Notes under the pieces: model-generated
The model's input: only the letters and a program-made list of their open reading frames with translations
Told to the model about the DNA's origin: nothing
Databases searched by the model: none
Assembly (NCBI GenBank): GCA_035299085.1
Contig: DATGXG010000058.1
Location: 1-62,162 of the forward strand
Reading direction: 5' to 3'
Source: Bacteroidales bacterium
GTDB lineage: Bacteria; Bacteroidota; Bacteroidia; Bacteroidales; UBA10428
DNA length: 62,162 nt
Position numbers and translations under genes: made by a program
Shown here: piece after piece, positions 42,934 to 51,959 of the stretch
How positions within the stretch are numbered: position 1 is the stretch's first letter
Layout: every line of letters starts with the position of its first letter

Positions 42934-43500
42934 ATGCAAAAGACAGCCGCGGAAATAAAACTAAAAGATGAGCAACTGATGATTTCAATTCACCAGGGCG
43001 ACACCTCTGCTTTCAATGAATTATACGAAAGATATAACCGGAGGCTGCTCTATTATTTCTACCGGATGCTTGGAAATTCGACCGAAAAAGCGCAGGATTT
43101 TTTACAGGACATTTTTATTAAAATCATTGAACGGTCCGAGTTGTTTGATCCTTCGAGGAGATTTTCCACCTGGATCTTTTCGGTTGCTCATAATATGTGT
43201 AAAAATGAATACAGGCGGATGAGCATCCGGAGTAATACGATCAGAGAGGATCTGAGCCATCATTATCATGAAATCAGTGAACCTGAATTCAGGGATGATT
43301 CGATCACGGCGGAACAGATATTTAACGCCCTTGACGGATTAGGAGAAATTGAAAAGACGGCGTTCCTGCTATATTACCGGGAGGATTTTTCAGTGCAGGA
43401 AATCAGCAAAGTTCTTTCTATTCCTGACGGAACGGTGAAATCAAAATTATTCTATACCCGCAAAAAATTGTTGAAAACATTGAATATTGAAGAAAATTAG
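42934..43500 (+). CDS. ECF-type RNA polymerase sigma factor
   Basis: The 188-residue protein has sigma region 2 (SAFNELYERYNRRLLYYFYRMLGN, with ELFDPSRRFSTWIFSVAHNM for -10 recognition) and region 4 (IEKTAFLLYYREDFSVQEISKVLSIPDGTVKSKLFYTRKKL), typical of group 4 sigma factors. I use the ATG at 42934; a TTG one codon upstream is also in frame. A membrane protein starts six bases after its stop and may be its anti-sigma factor. Which genes it controls cannot be read from the window. Confidence 0.93.
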   Translation: MQKTAAEIKLKDEQLMISIHQGDTSAFNELYERYNRRLLYYFYRMLGNSTEKAQDFLQDIFIKIIERSELFDPSRRFSTWIFSVAHNMCKNEYRRMSIRSNTIREDLSHHYHEISEPEFRDDSITAEQIFNALDGLGEIEKTAFLLYYREDFSVQEISKVLSIPDGTVKSKLFYTRKKLLKTLNIEEN

Positions 43501-43506
43501 CAGCAT

Positions 43507-43956
43507 ATGAAAAAAATTAAATTTTTCATAACGAACTTCTACAGGATCATCATTATCAGGCAGGGAAGAGATAGTAAATCTGTCAGCATGGTTAATAGCC
43601 GGGAAATGAATGATCCGTTTGACGTGTTATTACGAAAAACAATAAAGGAAGACAATTCATTACCCCTGGCTGAAAGTGACCTGAGGCAGGTTCTTGAACA
43701 ACGGGTGGCCCGCAAGGCTCTTAACGGTCTGCATGGAAGCTCACTGGCTGACATTCTTCTGCCATGGGTATCCTTTAGGAATTTTGAAATAAAAATGGCT
43801 GCCATAACAATAGCTCTCATCCTGTTTATGCGGATAGGCCCTATAATGAATCATTCCACCAGCCGTTCAATTCAACCGGCATTCCTGGCCGATACACTGA
43901 TCGATTCTTCAATTCTCCGCCTGCGGTTGCCCGACAGTTCACTCCGGTTCCCGTAA
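43507..43956 (+). CDS. Hypothetical single-pass membrane protein, possible anti-sigma factor
   Basis: The 149-residue protein has no domain I recognise. It has a basic N-terminus, a soluble helical part (about 30-90), one membrane helix (about 97-113) and a short external tail (about 114-149). It begins six bases after the ECF sigma stop, and this arrangement (sigma factor then bitopic membrane protein) is usual for anti-sigma factors, so that role is the best guess. No zinc-binding ZAS motif (H-x3-C-x2-C) is present. An internal ATG at codon 28 (43588) is an alternative start. A hairpin repeat follows the gene. Confidence 0.7.
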   Translation: MKKIKFFITNFYRIIIIRQGRDSKSVSMVNSREMNDPFDVLLRKTIKEDNSLPLAESDLRQVLEQRVARKALNGLHGSSLADILLPWVSFRNFEIKMAAITIALILFMRIGPIMNHSTSRSIQPAFLADTLIDSSILRLRLPDSSLRFP

Positions 43957-44064
43957 TGTTCCTTTAAATTGTGGGCTAACACTCTGTTTAAGAATATATA
44001 GGCAAACAATTAACGTACCTTAAAAACAAAAAAGGGCTTCAGAGTGTTTCTGATTCGAAAATCC

Positions 44065-44130
44065 GTTTGATGTTTGACGTTTGACGTTTTGGGTTTCGAA
44101 CCTCAAACTTCAAACCATAAACTATAAACT
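44065..44130. repeat. Hairpin of GTTTGACG / CAAACTTC heptamer repeats
   Basis: GTTTGATGTTTGACGTTTGACG and neighbours (44065-44096) are followed, after a 2-base turn, by CCTCAAACTTCAAACCATAAAC and neighbours (44099-44129), which pair with them imperfectly. It lies after the sigma/anti-sigma-like pair and 10 bases before the OmpA-like ATG, so it could end the first unit and sit in the leader of the next. The same word recurs at 45500-45566. Confidence 0.75.
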
Positions 44131-44139
44131 TCTGGAGCC

Positions 44140-44808
44140 ATGAGAAAATCTCGTTTATTCTCAATCGTTGTACTTTCGGTAGTCATATTCCAGGGATGTT
44201 CCTCATTGAATAAAACTCAGAAAGGCGCCGCTATTGGCACAGCAGGCGGGGCAGCTGCCGGTGCGATAATCGGCAGAGCTTCAGGCAACACTGCACTGGG
44301 AACGATTATAGGTGCCACCGTAGGTGGTGTATCAGGTGCGGTTATTGGTCGGCAAATGGATAAGCAGGCCGAAGAGCTTAAAAAAGAAGTCCCAAATGCC
44401 AATGTGGAAAGGGTAGGGGAAGGGATCATAGTTGAATTGAACGATAAAGTGCTTTTTGACTTTGGTAAGGCAGATCTCACAGCCGCTTCACGTCAGAGTC
44501 TCGACAGGATAGTTCAGGTCTTCAACAAATACCCTGACACAGACATCGAGGTACAGGGACATACCGATAACAAGGGCAGTGAAGAATATAACCAGAATCT
44601 TTCAGTCAGAAGGGCGGTAACCGTTACCGATTATCTGAACAGCAAAGGCATTCCAAATTCAAGGCTGAATGTAAAAGGCTACGGAGAAACAGCTCCAAAA
44701 TACACCAATGATACAGAAGAAGGCAGAGCGCAGAACAGGCGCGTAGAATTTCTCATCACTGCCAATGAGAAAATGAAAGCTGAGGCCGCAAAATCTGAAG
44801 GTAAGTAG
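44140..44808 (+). CDS. OmpA-family lipoprotein with glycine-zipper N-domain
   Basis: The 222-residue protein has a lipoprotein signal ending IFQGC (Cys20), then a Gly/Ala-rich zipper domain (about 27-70: alternating GAAIGTAGG, GAIIG and GATVGGVSGAVIG) that would lie in or on a membrane. The C-terminal OmpA peptidoglycan-binding domain (about 95-215) contains DFGKADL, VQGHTDNKGSEEYNQNLS and NRRVEF. It would tether the outer membrane to peptidoglycan, like Pal/YiaD-type proteins. A beta-barrel protein gene follows 30 bases downstream, so the two are probably cotranscribed. Confidence 0.92.
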   Translation: MRKSRLFSIVVLSVVIFQGCSSLNKTQKGAAIGTAGGAAAGAIIGRASGNTALGTIIGATVGGVSGAVIGRQMDKQAEELKKEVPNANVERVGEGIIVELNDKVLFDFGKADLTAASRQSLDRIVQVFNKYPDTDIEVQGHTDNKGSEEYNQNLSVRRAVTVTDYLNSKGIPNSRLNVKGYGETAPKYTNDTEEGRAQNRRVEFLITANEKMKAEAAKSEGK

Positions 44809-44838
44809 AACCGATTATACAACTAAACACTTATTGGT

Positions 44839-45495
44839 ATGAAACAAAAACTTTTTGCATTCACTATGGCATTATTATGCTTTACAGCTATCTCATATTC
44901 ACAGGTTACAGTAGGTATCCGCGCAGGTGTAAATTTACAGAACATCAATGGTCAGGATCAGAGAGGTGACAAATTAAAGAATGATCTCGCCCTTGGATTT
45001 CATGCCGGCGCCGATGTAGAAATAGCTGTTGCCGATCCTTTTTTCTTCCAGTTGGGAGTGCTCTATTCAACAAAAGGTGCGAAGAATATTTTTGGTACAA
45101 GCGGTGACAAGGTAAACCTGTCTTATGTAGAAGTACCTCTGCATTTTGTTTTTAAACCGGAACTCGGAGCGGGCCGCCTTATACTAGGCCTAGGGCCTTA
45201 TCTTGCGTATGGAATTGGCGGTAGTGCGGTATTGGACGGTAATGATGTAGACGTTGAATATACAAAGAACAGGACTGTAGGGGATGTGAATTTCACCCTT
45301 AAACCCCTTGATGCCGGCGCTGACGTTTTTTTCGGATATGAATTCCCGGTGCCCTTTTATGTACAGGTCAATGCCCAGCTGGGATTGCTTGATCTTATGC
45401 CCAAAGTTAACAATGACAACAGCGATGCCATAATTAAGAACACGGGTTTCGGTGTTTCAGTGGGATACCGTTTTGGCGGGGGCGGGAAAAGGTAA
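44839..45495 (+). CDS. Outer-membrane beta-barrel (porin-family) protein
   Basis: The 218-residue protein has a signal peptide (about 1-21, ending ISYSQ) and alternating amphipathic strands, with a barrel-like C-terminal strand GFGVSVGYRFGG. It fits the Bacteroidota outer-membrane beta-barrel family (PF13568-like). Length suggests an eight-stranded barrel; the function is not defined. It follows the OmpA-like gene closely. A strong hairpin downstream separates it from the convergent small membrane protein gene. Confidence 0.85.
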   Translation: MKQKLFAFTMALLCFTAISYSQVTVGIRAGVNLQNINGQDQRGDKLKNDLALGFHAGADVEIAVADPFFFQLGVLYSTKGAKNIFGTSGDKVNLSYVEVPLHFVFKPELGAGRLILGLGPYLAYGIGGSAVLDGNDVDVEYTKNRTVGDVNFTLKPLDAGADVFFGYEFPVPFYVQVNAQLGLLDLMPKVNNDNSDAIIKNTGFGVSVGYRFGGGGKR

Positions 45496-45513
45496 AACTG
45501 TTTGATGTTTGAA

Positions 45514-45551
45514 GTTTGAGGTTTGACGTTAACGAACATCAAACCTCAAAC
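45514..45551. terminator. Bidirectional terminator from GTTTGAG repeats
   Basis: GTTTGAGGTTTGACGTT (45514-45530) pairs with AACATCAAACCTCAAAC (45535-45551) over 17 bases with one mismatch around a 4-base loop. It lies between two convergent genes. The stem is built from the GTTTGA word also present at 44065. Confidence 0.75.
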
Positions 45552-45567
45552 AATAAACTACAAACAT

Positions 45568-45939
45568 TTATTTAAACAATTTAATCGTATCATCCTGCAG
45601 TAAAACCCACAGGGAGTAAACTCCTATTATAGTACCTACCGGAATTACAAGACACCCGACGGCCGCAATAATCATTACAAAAACTCTCGACCATTTCTGA
45701 AAACTCAGAAGTCCTATTCCTCCTATCAATCCAAGGATTGAAACAAGCAAAGTCATTCCCGGAATAAAACTTCCCAGGAATCGCAGAACAGGTCCGGCTA
45801 CATCCACATCGCCGACAACAGCCTGTGCGAATGAAAATGCAAAGAACATGATGATGGCCCCTATTATGCCAATGGTACTGAAACCAATCTGGAACGCTGC
45901 CACAAGCGTTACATGTTTTTTCATGGGAGATTCTTCCAT
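45568..45939 (-). CDS. Small conserved-type membrane protein, unknown function
   Basis: The 123-residue protein has about three to four hydrophobic segments (about 9-40, 55-76, 84-113) and short charged ends. I do not recognise the family. The pattern, with GLIGGIGLLSFQKWSRVFVMI in the middle, resembles small multi-pass proteins of the DUF4064/YrzE kind, but that is weak. It is alone on the minus strand, convergent to the beta-barrel gene and divergent from the RND operon. Confidence 0.7.
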   Translation of the reverse strand: MEESPMKKHVTLVAAFQIGFSTIGIIGAIIMFFAFSFAQAVVGDVDVAGPVLRFLGSFIPGMTLLVSILGLIGGIGLLSFQKWSRVFVMIIAAVGCLVIPVGTIIGVYSLWVLLQDDTIKLFK

Positions 45940-46043
45940 AGAGTATATTTTTATGGAAAGGTAGTGAATTTTGCCTAAACCGGTATATGTCTATACATTA
46001 AAAGCGTTTGTATATTTTATACGCATTTAGATAAATCTTTGTC

Positions 46044-46051
46044 TAATTTTG
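46044..46051 (+). promoter_or_regulatory. -7-like box upstream of the RND operon
   Basis: TAATTTTG matches TAnnTTTG and lies about 68 bases before the adaptor ATG. No -33 TTG is at the expected distance, and no regulator gene (for example TetR) is adjacent. Confidence 0.3.
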
Positions 46052-46118
46052 TCCTGGTTTGGATGGACGATAGCTTCATTTCGGTCGAGATAAAATTAAA
46101 TGCGTTAAAAACTATTCC

Positions 46119-47225
46119 ATGAAAAATAAGAAATTCAGGACTATCCTGACGGTAATAATCATTGTTTTCATTGCTGTTATTATTTTTTATCCCAAGATTA
46201 AGCCTCTTTTCAGTGGTCAGGGCAAAGGCGGTCCCGGCAAAATGATGGGTATGGGTGGCATGGGTGGAGGCCAGCAAACACTTATGGCCAGCGGTTACCT
46301 GATTAAACCGGTGGAGATGAAAGAAATGAAGCTCAGTTCAGGTACGATATTGCCTGATGAAGAGGTGGACCTGACATTTGAAACATCCGGGAAAATTGTG
46401 GGCATTAATTTTAAAGAAGGAACCCGGGTAAAAAAGGGTGATCTCCTTGCTAAAATAAATGATAAGCCCTTACAGGCTCAACTTCTTAAACTCGTATCGC
46501 AGAAGAAACTGGCTGAAGAAAAGGAATTCCGTCAGAGAAGCCTTCTTGAAAAAGATGCAATAAGTCGTGAGAGCTATGATCAGGTGGCCACCGAACTTCA
46601 ATCGATTGAGGCTGACATTCTGCTCATACAGGCCCGCATAGCTGAAACGGAATTACGTGCGCCCTTTGACGGAATTATTGGTTTACGCCTGCTGAGCGAA
46701 GGTAGTTATGCGTCTCCGCAAACCAAGATTGTCAGGCTTGTTAAAACCAGTCCCCTTAAAATTGAATTTGCCATTCCCGAAAGATATGCAAATGAAATTA
46801 AGCCCGGTTTCCCCGTTGAATTCACAATCGAAGGAAATAGTAATGTTTTCAGGGCATCTGTATATGCCATTGATCCCAAGATCGACATTAACACAAGGAC
46901 AATTGTGGTAAGGGCGTTATACCCAAATACAAAAAATGAACTGAAGCCCGGACGGTTTGCCAGTATTAATATGCAGCTTGCCCAGATTGACAATACAATT
47001 GCAATCCCTACTGAAGCACTTATTCCTGAAATGGAGGGCGAAAAAGTGTTTGTCTTTAATGGGGGAAAAGCTTCAACCCGTAAGGTTACAACAGGTCTGA
47101 GAACCGAGGCGCTTATACAGATAACCGACGGATTGAAATTTGGCGACACACTGCTGACATCCGGTATATTGCAGTTACGTGAAGGTATTCCTGTTCAGTT
47201 GGATACCGTTGTAGTTAAGGAATAA
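46119..47225 (+). CDS. RND efflux pump periplasmic adaptor subunit (MFP)
   Basis: The 368-residue protein is a HlyD/AcrA-type adaptor that bridges an inner-membrane RND pump and an outer-membrane channel. It has an N-terminal membrane helix (about 8-25), a Gly/Met-rich stretch (about 37-49, GMGGMGGGQQ), a barrel-sandwich half (EGTRVKKGDLLAKI, near residue 106), a short alpha-hairpin (about 124-165), the second lipoyl half (ELRAPFDGIIGLRLLSEGSY) and C-terminal beta domains. No lipobox cysteine is seen. It is the first gene of a three-gene operon, 15 bases before the permease. The substrates are unknown. Confidence 0.95.
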   Translation: MKNKKFRTILTVIIIVFIAVIIFYPKIKPLFSGQGKGGPGKMMGMGGMGGGQQTLMASGYLIKPVEMKEMKLSSGTILPDEEVDLTFETSGKIVGINFKEGTRVKKGDLLAKINDKPLQAQLLKLVSQKKLAEEKEFRQRSLLEKDAISRESYDQVATELQSIEADILLIQARIAETELRAPFDGIIGLRLLSEGSYASPQTKIVRLVKTSPLKIEFAIPERYANEIKPGFPVEFTIEGNSNVFRASVYAIDPKIDINTRTIVVRALYPNTKNELKPGRFASINMQLAQIDNTIAIPTEALIPEMEGEKVFVFNGGKASTRKVTTGLRTEALIQITDGLKFGDTLLTSGILQLREGIPVQLDTVVVKE

Positions 47226-47240
47226 TAAAAAGAAGAGTTT

Positions 47241-50200
47241 ATGAGTCTTTCGTCAACCAGTATCAAGCGGCCCGTTCTCACAACGGTGTTTTCGCTTGTC
47301 ATTATATTGTTCGGATTTATCGGGCTTACTTACCTTGGTGTACGTGAATTTCCCAGCGTTGACCCGGCGGTAATCACTGTTAACACTACATATCCCGGTG
47401 CAAACTCCGATGTAATTGAAACCCAGATAACCGAACCGCTTGAACAGAATATTAACGGCATACCCGGTATCCGTACGCTTACCAGTGTCAGCCGCCAGGG
47501 ATCCAGCAGTATAACCGTTGAATTTGAACTCAGCGTGGATCTTGAAACCGCTGCAAATGACGTGAGGGATAAAGTTTCGCAGGCCCAGCGCTTATTACCG
47601 AGGGATGTTGACCCACCTGTAGTGGCCAAGGCTGACGCCGATGCAGAACCGATTATGATGCTTGCCATCAAGAGCAACAAGCGGTCACTGCTCGAGCTTT
47701 CAGAGATTGCGGACCTCACTTTCAAAGAACAGCTTCAGACAATACCGGGCGTTAGTGCCGTGATGATCTGGGGTGAGAAAAGATATGCCATGCGGTTGTG
47801 GCTCGATCCTGCTAAACTGGCCGGTTACGGACTCACCCCTCTTGATGTTCGCAATGCAATTGGCCGTGAGAATGTTGAATTACCGTCCGGTAGTGTTGAA
47901 GGCAATACAACGGAGCTCACCATTCGAACCCTGGGATTGATGACAACCCCTGCACAATTTGATAATTTAATCATCAAGCAGCAGGGCGACCAGGTTGTCA
48001 GGGTCAGTGATATCGGGCGTGCCGAGCTGGGACCTGAAGATATCCGCGGTATCCTTAAAATGAACGGCGTTCCCATGGTGGCAACTGTTATAATTCCCCA
48101 ACCCGGCGCAAATCATATCGACATCACGGATGAAGTATACCAGAGGCTTGCCTTTATGCAAAGGGATCTTCCGGATGATATCAATGTTGAAGTGGGATTC
48201 GACAATACAGAATATATAAGGTCTTCCATCAAGGAGGTTGAGGATACAATCATGATCGCATTCATCCTTGTTGTTGTTATTATTTTCTTCTTCCTCAGGA
48301 ACTGGCGTACAACACTGATTCCTATCATCGTTATCCCGGTATCCCTTATTGGCGCCTTCTTTATCATGTACCTGGCAGGCTTTACGATCAATGTTCTTAC
48401 CCTGCTTGCAATTGTGCTTGCAATAGGTATCGTGGTTGACGATGCCATTGTTATGATGGAGAATATTTACGTGAAAATTGAAAATGGCATGGATCCCATG
48501 GAGGCCGGTTTAAAAGGATCGGATGAAATTTTCTTTGCCATTGTAGCCACTACTATTACGCTGATTGCCGTATTCTTTCCGATTGTTTTCCTCCAGGGAA
48601 TTACAGGCAGACTATTTCGCGAATTCAGTATTGTACTCGCAGGTTCTGTAGCCATCTCAGCATTTGTGGCCCTTACGCTTACCCCTATGCTGTCGACCAA
48701 AATGCTCAGGCCGCACAGTACACATGGCTGGATGTTCAGGAAAACAGAAGGATTCTTTGTCCGGTTGAACGATGGGTATAAAAATTCGCTTGACAGTTTC
48801 TTTAAAAGGAAATGGATTGCCATTCCGATTGTGGTTGGCGGAATAGGACTGATAGTTCTCCTTTGGTTTAAAATACCGGCAGAAATGGCCCCGCTCGAGG
48901 ACCGTTCCCAGATAAATCTAAATACGGTGGCGCCTGAAGGTGCCACTTATGAATACCGACTGGCATACGGAGAAGACCTTGCTGATATGGTTAATAAAAC
49001 AGTTCCGGAGGCCGATAAAATCCAGATGATGGTCAGGAATAATTTCAGCTTTGTGAGAATTGTCCTCAAAAAACCCAAAGACAGAGAACGCTCACAGCAA
49101 CAGATAGCCGACCAGCTTACTGGACAGGTACGATCAAAGACAAAAGCAAGGTCAATGGTTATGCAGCAGTCCACTTTCGGCGGAAGGCGTGCCGGAATGC
49201 CTATCCAATATGTAATACAGGCTCAGAACATCGACAAGCTTCGTGAAGTGCTGCCTGCCTTTATGGCGGAAGTGAATTCCAACCCTACTTTTGTGATGGC
49301 CGACGTCAACCTGAAATTCACCAAACCTGAAATCAAGATCAATATCAACCGCGATAAGGCCAACATGCTTGGTGTCTCCACCCAGAATATCGGGCAAACC
49401 CTTCAGCTGGCGCTCAGCGGACAACGTTTCGGATATTTTTTCATGAACGGGAAACAATACCAGATACTCGGCGAACTGGCGCGCCAGGACAGGAACACCC
49501 CGATGAACCTGCAATCGCTTTATGTGAGGAACAATACAGGCGAAATGATCCAGTTCGACAACCTTGTTACGCTGAAAGAAAGCACAGCACCACCGCAGTT
49601 GTTCCGCTACAATCGTTTTGTTGCCGCTACAATATCTTCGGGACTTGCAAAAGGAAAGACAATCAGTGAAGGAATTGCAGAAATGGACAAAATTGCCGAT
49701 AAAGTTCTAGATGATACATTCAGAACTGCATTGGCTGGTGAATCAAAAGATTTCAAGGAGAGTTCATCAAGCCTGTTGTTTGCTTTCGGGCTGGCGCTTG
49801 TGCTGATCTTCCTAGTACTTGCCGCGCAATTCGAGAGTTTCAAAGATCCTGTCATCGTCATGATGACTGTCCCGCTTGCTCTTGTCGGTGCACTCATATT
49901 TATGTGGTACTTCGGGATTACGATGAATATCTTCAGTCAGATCGGCCTTATTATGCTTATCGGGCTGGTTTCAAAAAATGGTATTCTCATCGTTGAATTT
50001 GCCAACCAGAGACAGGAGGCCGGAATGTCTAAGCTTGATGCCATCCGGTATGCGGCTGCAGCCCGATTTAGGCCAATCCTGATGACCAGTCTGGCAACCA
50101 TTTTTGGTATTCTTCCGCTTGCTCTGGGCCTTGGCGAAGGAGCACAAAGCCGTATTGCTATGGGTATTGCTGTTGTGGGTGGTATGACCCTGTCAACCTT

Positions 50201-50276
50201 TCTCACACTTTATGTTGTTCCGTCGATTTATTTATTGGTATCCACTGAAACGAACAAAGTAAAAAATGAAAAGTAG
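47241..50276 (+). CDS. RND efflux permease (HAE1/AcrB family)
   Basis: The 1011-residue inner-membrane protein has twelve expected helices in two repeats with large periplasmic porter loops. The proton-relay aspartates are D400-D401 (GIVVDDAIVMMEN), and the lysine partner lies in GLVSKNGILIVEFANQ. The N-terminus (SIKRPVLTTVFSLVIILFG) and the HAE1-like loops (YPGANSDVIETQIT) place it with multidrug pumps rather than metal pumps (no CusA-type Met triad seen). It would export drugs, bile-like compounds or lipids with the adaptor before it and the TolC-like gene after it, whose start overlaps by 11 bases. Confidence 0.95.
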   Translation: MSLSSTSIKRPVLTTVFSLVIILFGFIGLTYLGVREFPSVDPAVITVNTTYPGANSDVIETQITEPLEQNINGIPGIRTLTSVSRQGSSSITVEFELSVDLETAANDVRDKVSQAQRLLPRDVDPPVVAKADADAEPIMMLAIKSNKRSLLELSEIADLTFKEQLQTIPGVSAVMIWGEKRYAMRLWLDPAKLAGYGLTPLDVRNAIGRENVELPSGSVEGNTTELTIRTLGLMTTPAQFDNLIIKQQGDQVVRVSDIGRAELGPEDIRGILKMNGVPMVATVIIPQPGANHIDITDEVYQRLAFMQRDLPDDINVEVGFDNTEYIRSSIKEVEDTIMIAFILVVVIIFFFLRNWRTTLIPIIVIPVSLIGAFFIMYLAGFTINVLTLLAIVLAIGIVVDDAIVMMENIYVKIENGMDPMEAGLKGSDEIFFAIVATTITLIAVFFPIVFLQGITGRLFREFSIVLAGSVAISAFVALTLTPMLSTKMLRPHSTHGWMFRKTEGFFVRLNDGYKNSLDSFFKRKWIAIPIVVGGIGLIVLLWFKIPAEMAPLEDRSQINLNTVAPEGATYEYRLAYGEDLADMVNKTVPEADKIQMMVRNNFSFVRIVLKKPKDRERSQQQIADQLTGQVRSKTKARSMVMQQSTFGGRRAGMPIQYVIQAQNIDKLREVLPAFMAEVNSNPTFVMADVNLKFTKPEIKININRDKANMLGVSTQNIGQTLQLALSGQRFGYFFMNGKQYQILGELARQDRNTPMNLQSLYVRNNTGEMIQFDNLVTLKESTAPPQLFRYNRFVAATISSGLAKGKTISEGIAEMDKIADKVLDDTFRTALAGESKDFKESSSSLLFAFGLALVLIFLVLAAQFESFKDPVIVMMTVPLALVGALIFMWYFGITMNIFSQIGLIMLIGLVSKNGILIVEFANQRQEAGMSKLDAIRYAAAARFRPILMTSLATIFGILPLALGLGEGAQSRIAMGIAVVGGMTLSTFLTLYVVPSIYLLVSTETNKVKNEK

Positions 50277-51588
50277 AGCGATCCTGTTTGCACTGTTTTC
50301 AGTTTTCTATGGATTCTCGGGTTACGCTCAGGAATTGTATGATCTGAACCGTTGTATTTCCGCGGGATTGGAGAATAACTTCTCAATCCTTATCGCAAAA
50401 AACCGTGAACAGATTGCACGGAATAATTACGCTCCCGGAAACGCCGGGTTACTTCCCACTCTTGATATAAGCAGCCGCTATGGAGGTACAGTCAATAACA
50501 CAAGGCAGGAGTTAACATCAGGAATCGTCACATCGGTATCCGGTGTTCATAATGTTACAGCCAATGCAGGGGTGAACCTCGACTGGACAATTTTCAGGGG
50601 TTTTACCGCTCTAACAACCTATAAAAAACTGAACGAGCTTAAAATGGTGGGCGAACTCAACACCCAGATGGCTGTTGAAAACCTGGTAGCCGATATCGCT
50701 TCCGAATTCTATTTTTATATTCAGCAGATACAGCTTTATAAAAACCTCGAACATGCCGTATCTCTTTCAAGAGAACGGGTGCGGATTGACAGGGAAAGAT
50801 ACCTGCTTGGGGCAGCTTCAAAGCTTGACCTGTTGCAGTCGATGGTTTACCTGAATTCTGACAGTTCACGGCATTCAAAACAAAGAGAGGTTCTCCGTAC
50901 ATCTCAGGTAAGGCTGAATAAGCTAATGGCAATGGAAAACCTTGGCCAGGATATCATACCAGCCGATTCAATAATTGAAATCAACCCGGGATTGCAATAT
51001 GATTCACTGCTGGCAATGACTGATGCATCCAATACAAGCCTGCTCATTGCCAGGAAAACACAGAAGATTTCCTCGTATGATTATAAGATCATTGCAGGAC
51101 GAACCTATCCCTATCTCAGCCTGGGAACAGGTTATTCCTATGCATTCAACCAGTTTGAAAACAGTGATCTTCGCAGGCAGCAGACAGATGGTCTGAACTA
51201 TGGTGTTACACTGGGATTCACTGTATTTGACGGTTTTAATCAACACAGGCAGAAAACCAATGCCCGCATTGAAATGGATAACCAGGAATACGCTTACAAA
51301 CAGGTTGACCAGCAGGTAAAAGGTGATCTGATAACCATTTTTTATGCTTACCAGAATAACCTGCTGCTGTTGTCGCTTGAAAAACAAAACCTGGCGACAG
51401 CACAGGAAAATCTTCAGATAGCTCTTGAAAGGTATAAACTGGGTAGCTTGTCAGGACTCGAATTACGCGAAGTTCAACAGAGCCTGCTTGAAGCTGAGGA
51501 ACGGCTGATATCCGTTCAATACCAGACTAAAATTGCTGAAATTTCCCTGCAGCAGATTTCGGGGAGGGTTATGGAGTATGTGAATTAG
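50266..51588 (+). CDS. TolC-family outer-membrane efflux channel
   Basis: The 440-residue protein has a signal peptide (about 1-21, ending SGYAQ) and two tandem helical repeat units of the TolC/OEP fold, with long amphipathic helices (for example AVSLSRERVRIDRERYLLGA and LATAQENLQIALERYKLGS) separated by beta-strand regions. It forms the outer-membrane exit duct of the pump. Its ATG lies 11 bases inside the permease gene, which shows cotranslation. The region after the gene is repeat-rich without genes. Confidence 0.94.
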   Translation: MKSRAILFALFSVFYGFSGYAQELYDLNRCISAGLENNFSILIAKNREQIARNNYAPGNAGLLPTLDISSRYGGTVNNTRQELTSGIVTSVSGVHNVTANAGVNLDWTIFRGFTALTTYKKLNELKMVGELNTQMAVENLVADIASEFYFYIQQIQLYKNLEHAVSLSRERVRIDRERYLLGAASKLDLLQSMVYLNSDSSRHSKQREVLRTSQVRLNKLMAMENLGQDIIPADSIIEINPGLQYDSLLAMTDASNTSLLIARKTQKISSYDYKIIAGRTYPYLSLGTGYSYAFNQFENSDLRRQQTDGLNYGVTLGFTVFDGFNQHRQKTNARIEMDNQEYAYKQVDQQVKGDLITIFYAYQNNLLLLSLEKQNLATAQENLQIALERYKLGSLSGLELREVQQSLLEAEERLISVQYQTKIAEISLQQISGRVMEYVN

Positions 51589-51601
51589 CATTCGACAGGA
51601 A

Positions 51602-51653
51602 CGTCATTGCGATGACCGGTTCCTACGGTCAGAAGCAATCTGCCCGCACAGGC
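51602..51653 (+). repeat. REP-like element, copy 2 (short form)
   Basis: It starts CGTCATTGCGATGACC and ends GAAGCAATCTGCCCGC followed by ACAGGC. Its middle is only about 17 bases, including CCGGTTCCTACGG, so it is a shortened form of the element at 51679. Confidence 0.8.
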
Positions 51654-51678
51654 ACACCGCTGTAAAAAGCACAGCCCA

Positions 51679-51753
51679 CGTCATTGCGAGGAGCAAGACA
51701 AATCGATGATTATACCAGAATGTAAAGAGACGAAGCAATCTGCCCGCACAGGC
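51679..51753 (+). repeat. REP-like element, copy 3
   Basis: CGTCATTGCGAGGAGC at the start, ATTATACC in the middle and GACGAAGCAATCTGCCC followed by GCACAGGC at the end define the full-length element (about 75 bases). Confidence 0.85.
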
Positions 51754-51878
51754 AAACGGTTGCAAGGATAGATACCGGATTCTGGATGTGGTCACTCATA
51801 TGTCCCATTGGTCACATAGGTTCCTGTGTTTTAATACCGGACACCTATTAAAGAAGTTTTTACACTTGGGTAAGTCCT

Positions 51879-51952
51879 GCCTGTGCCGTCAGATTGCTTC
51901 GTCGCAGGAGATTTCGGCATAATCAATTTATGAGGGGCTCCTCGCAATGACG
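51879..51952 (-). repeat. REP-like element, copy 4 (minus orientation)
   Basis: It is the reverse-strand version of copy 3, starting GCCTGTGCCGTCAGATTGC on the plus strand and ending CTCCTCGCAATGACG. It directly precedes the 3' end of the first PiT gene, separated by a few bases, and with copy 3 forms a large inverted pair. Confidence 0.85.
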
Positions 51953-51959
51953 TGCAGCC

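Larger units (their letters stand above)
51589..51959. other. Gene-free 371-base stretch with three REP-like copies
   Basis: The stretch between the TolC-like gene and the first PiT gene holds REP-like copies at 51602-51653, 51679-51753 and 51879-51952, the last in opposite orientation. About 125 bases between the second and third copies have no open reading frame, tRNA or promoter that I can recognise. Confidence 0.75.

Noticed and set aside
51754..51878. Small gene between REP-like copies
   Set aside because: No open frame of useful length or recognisable motif is present, and the sequence has no tRNA-like fold I could see.
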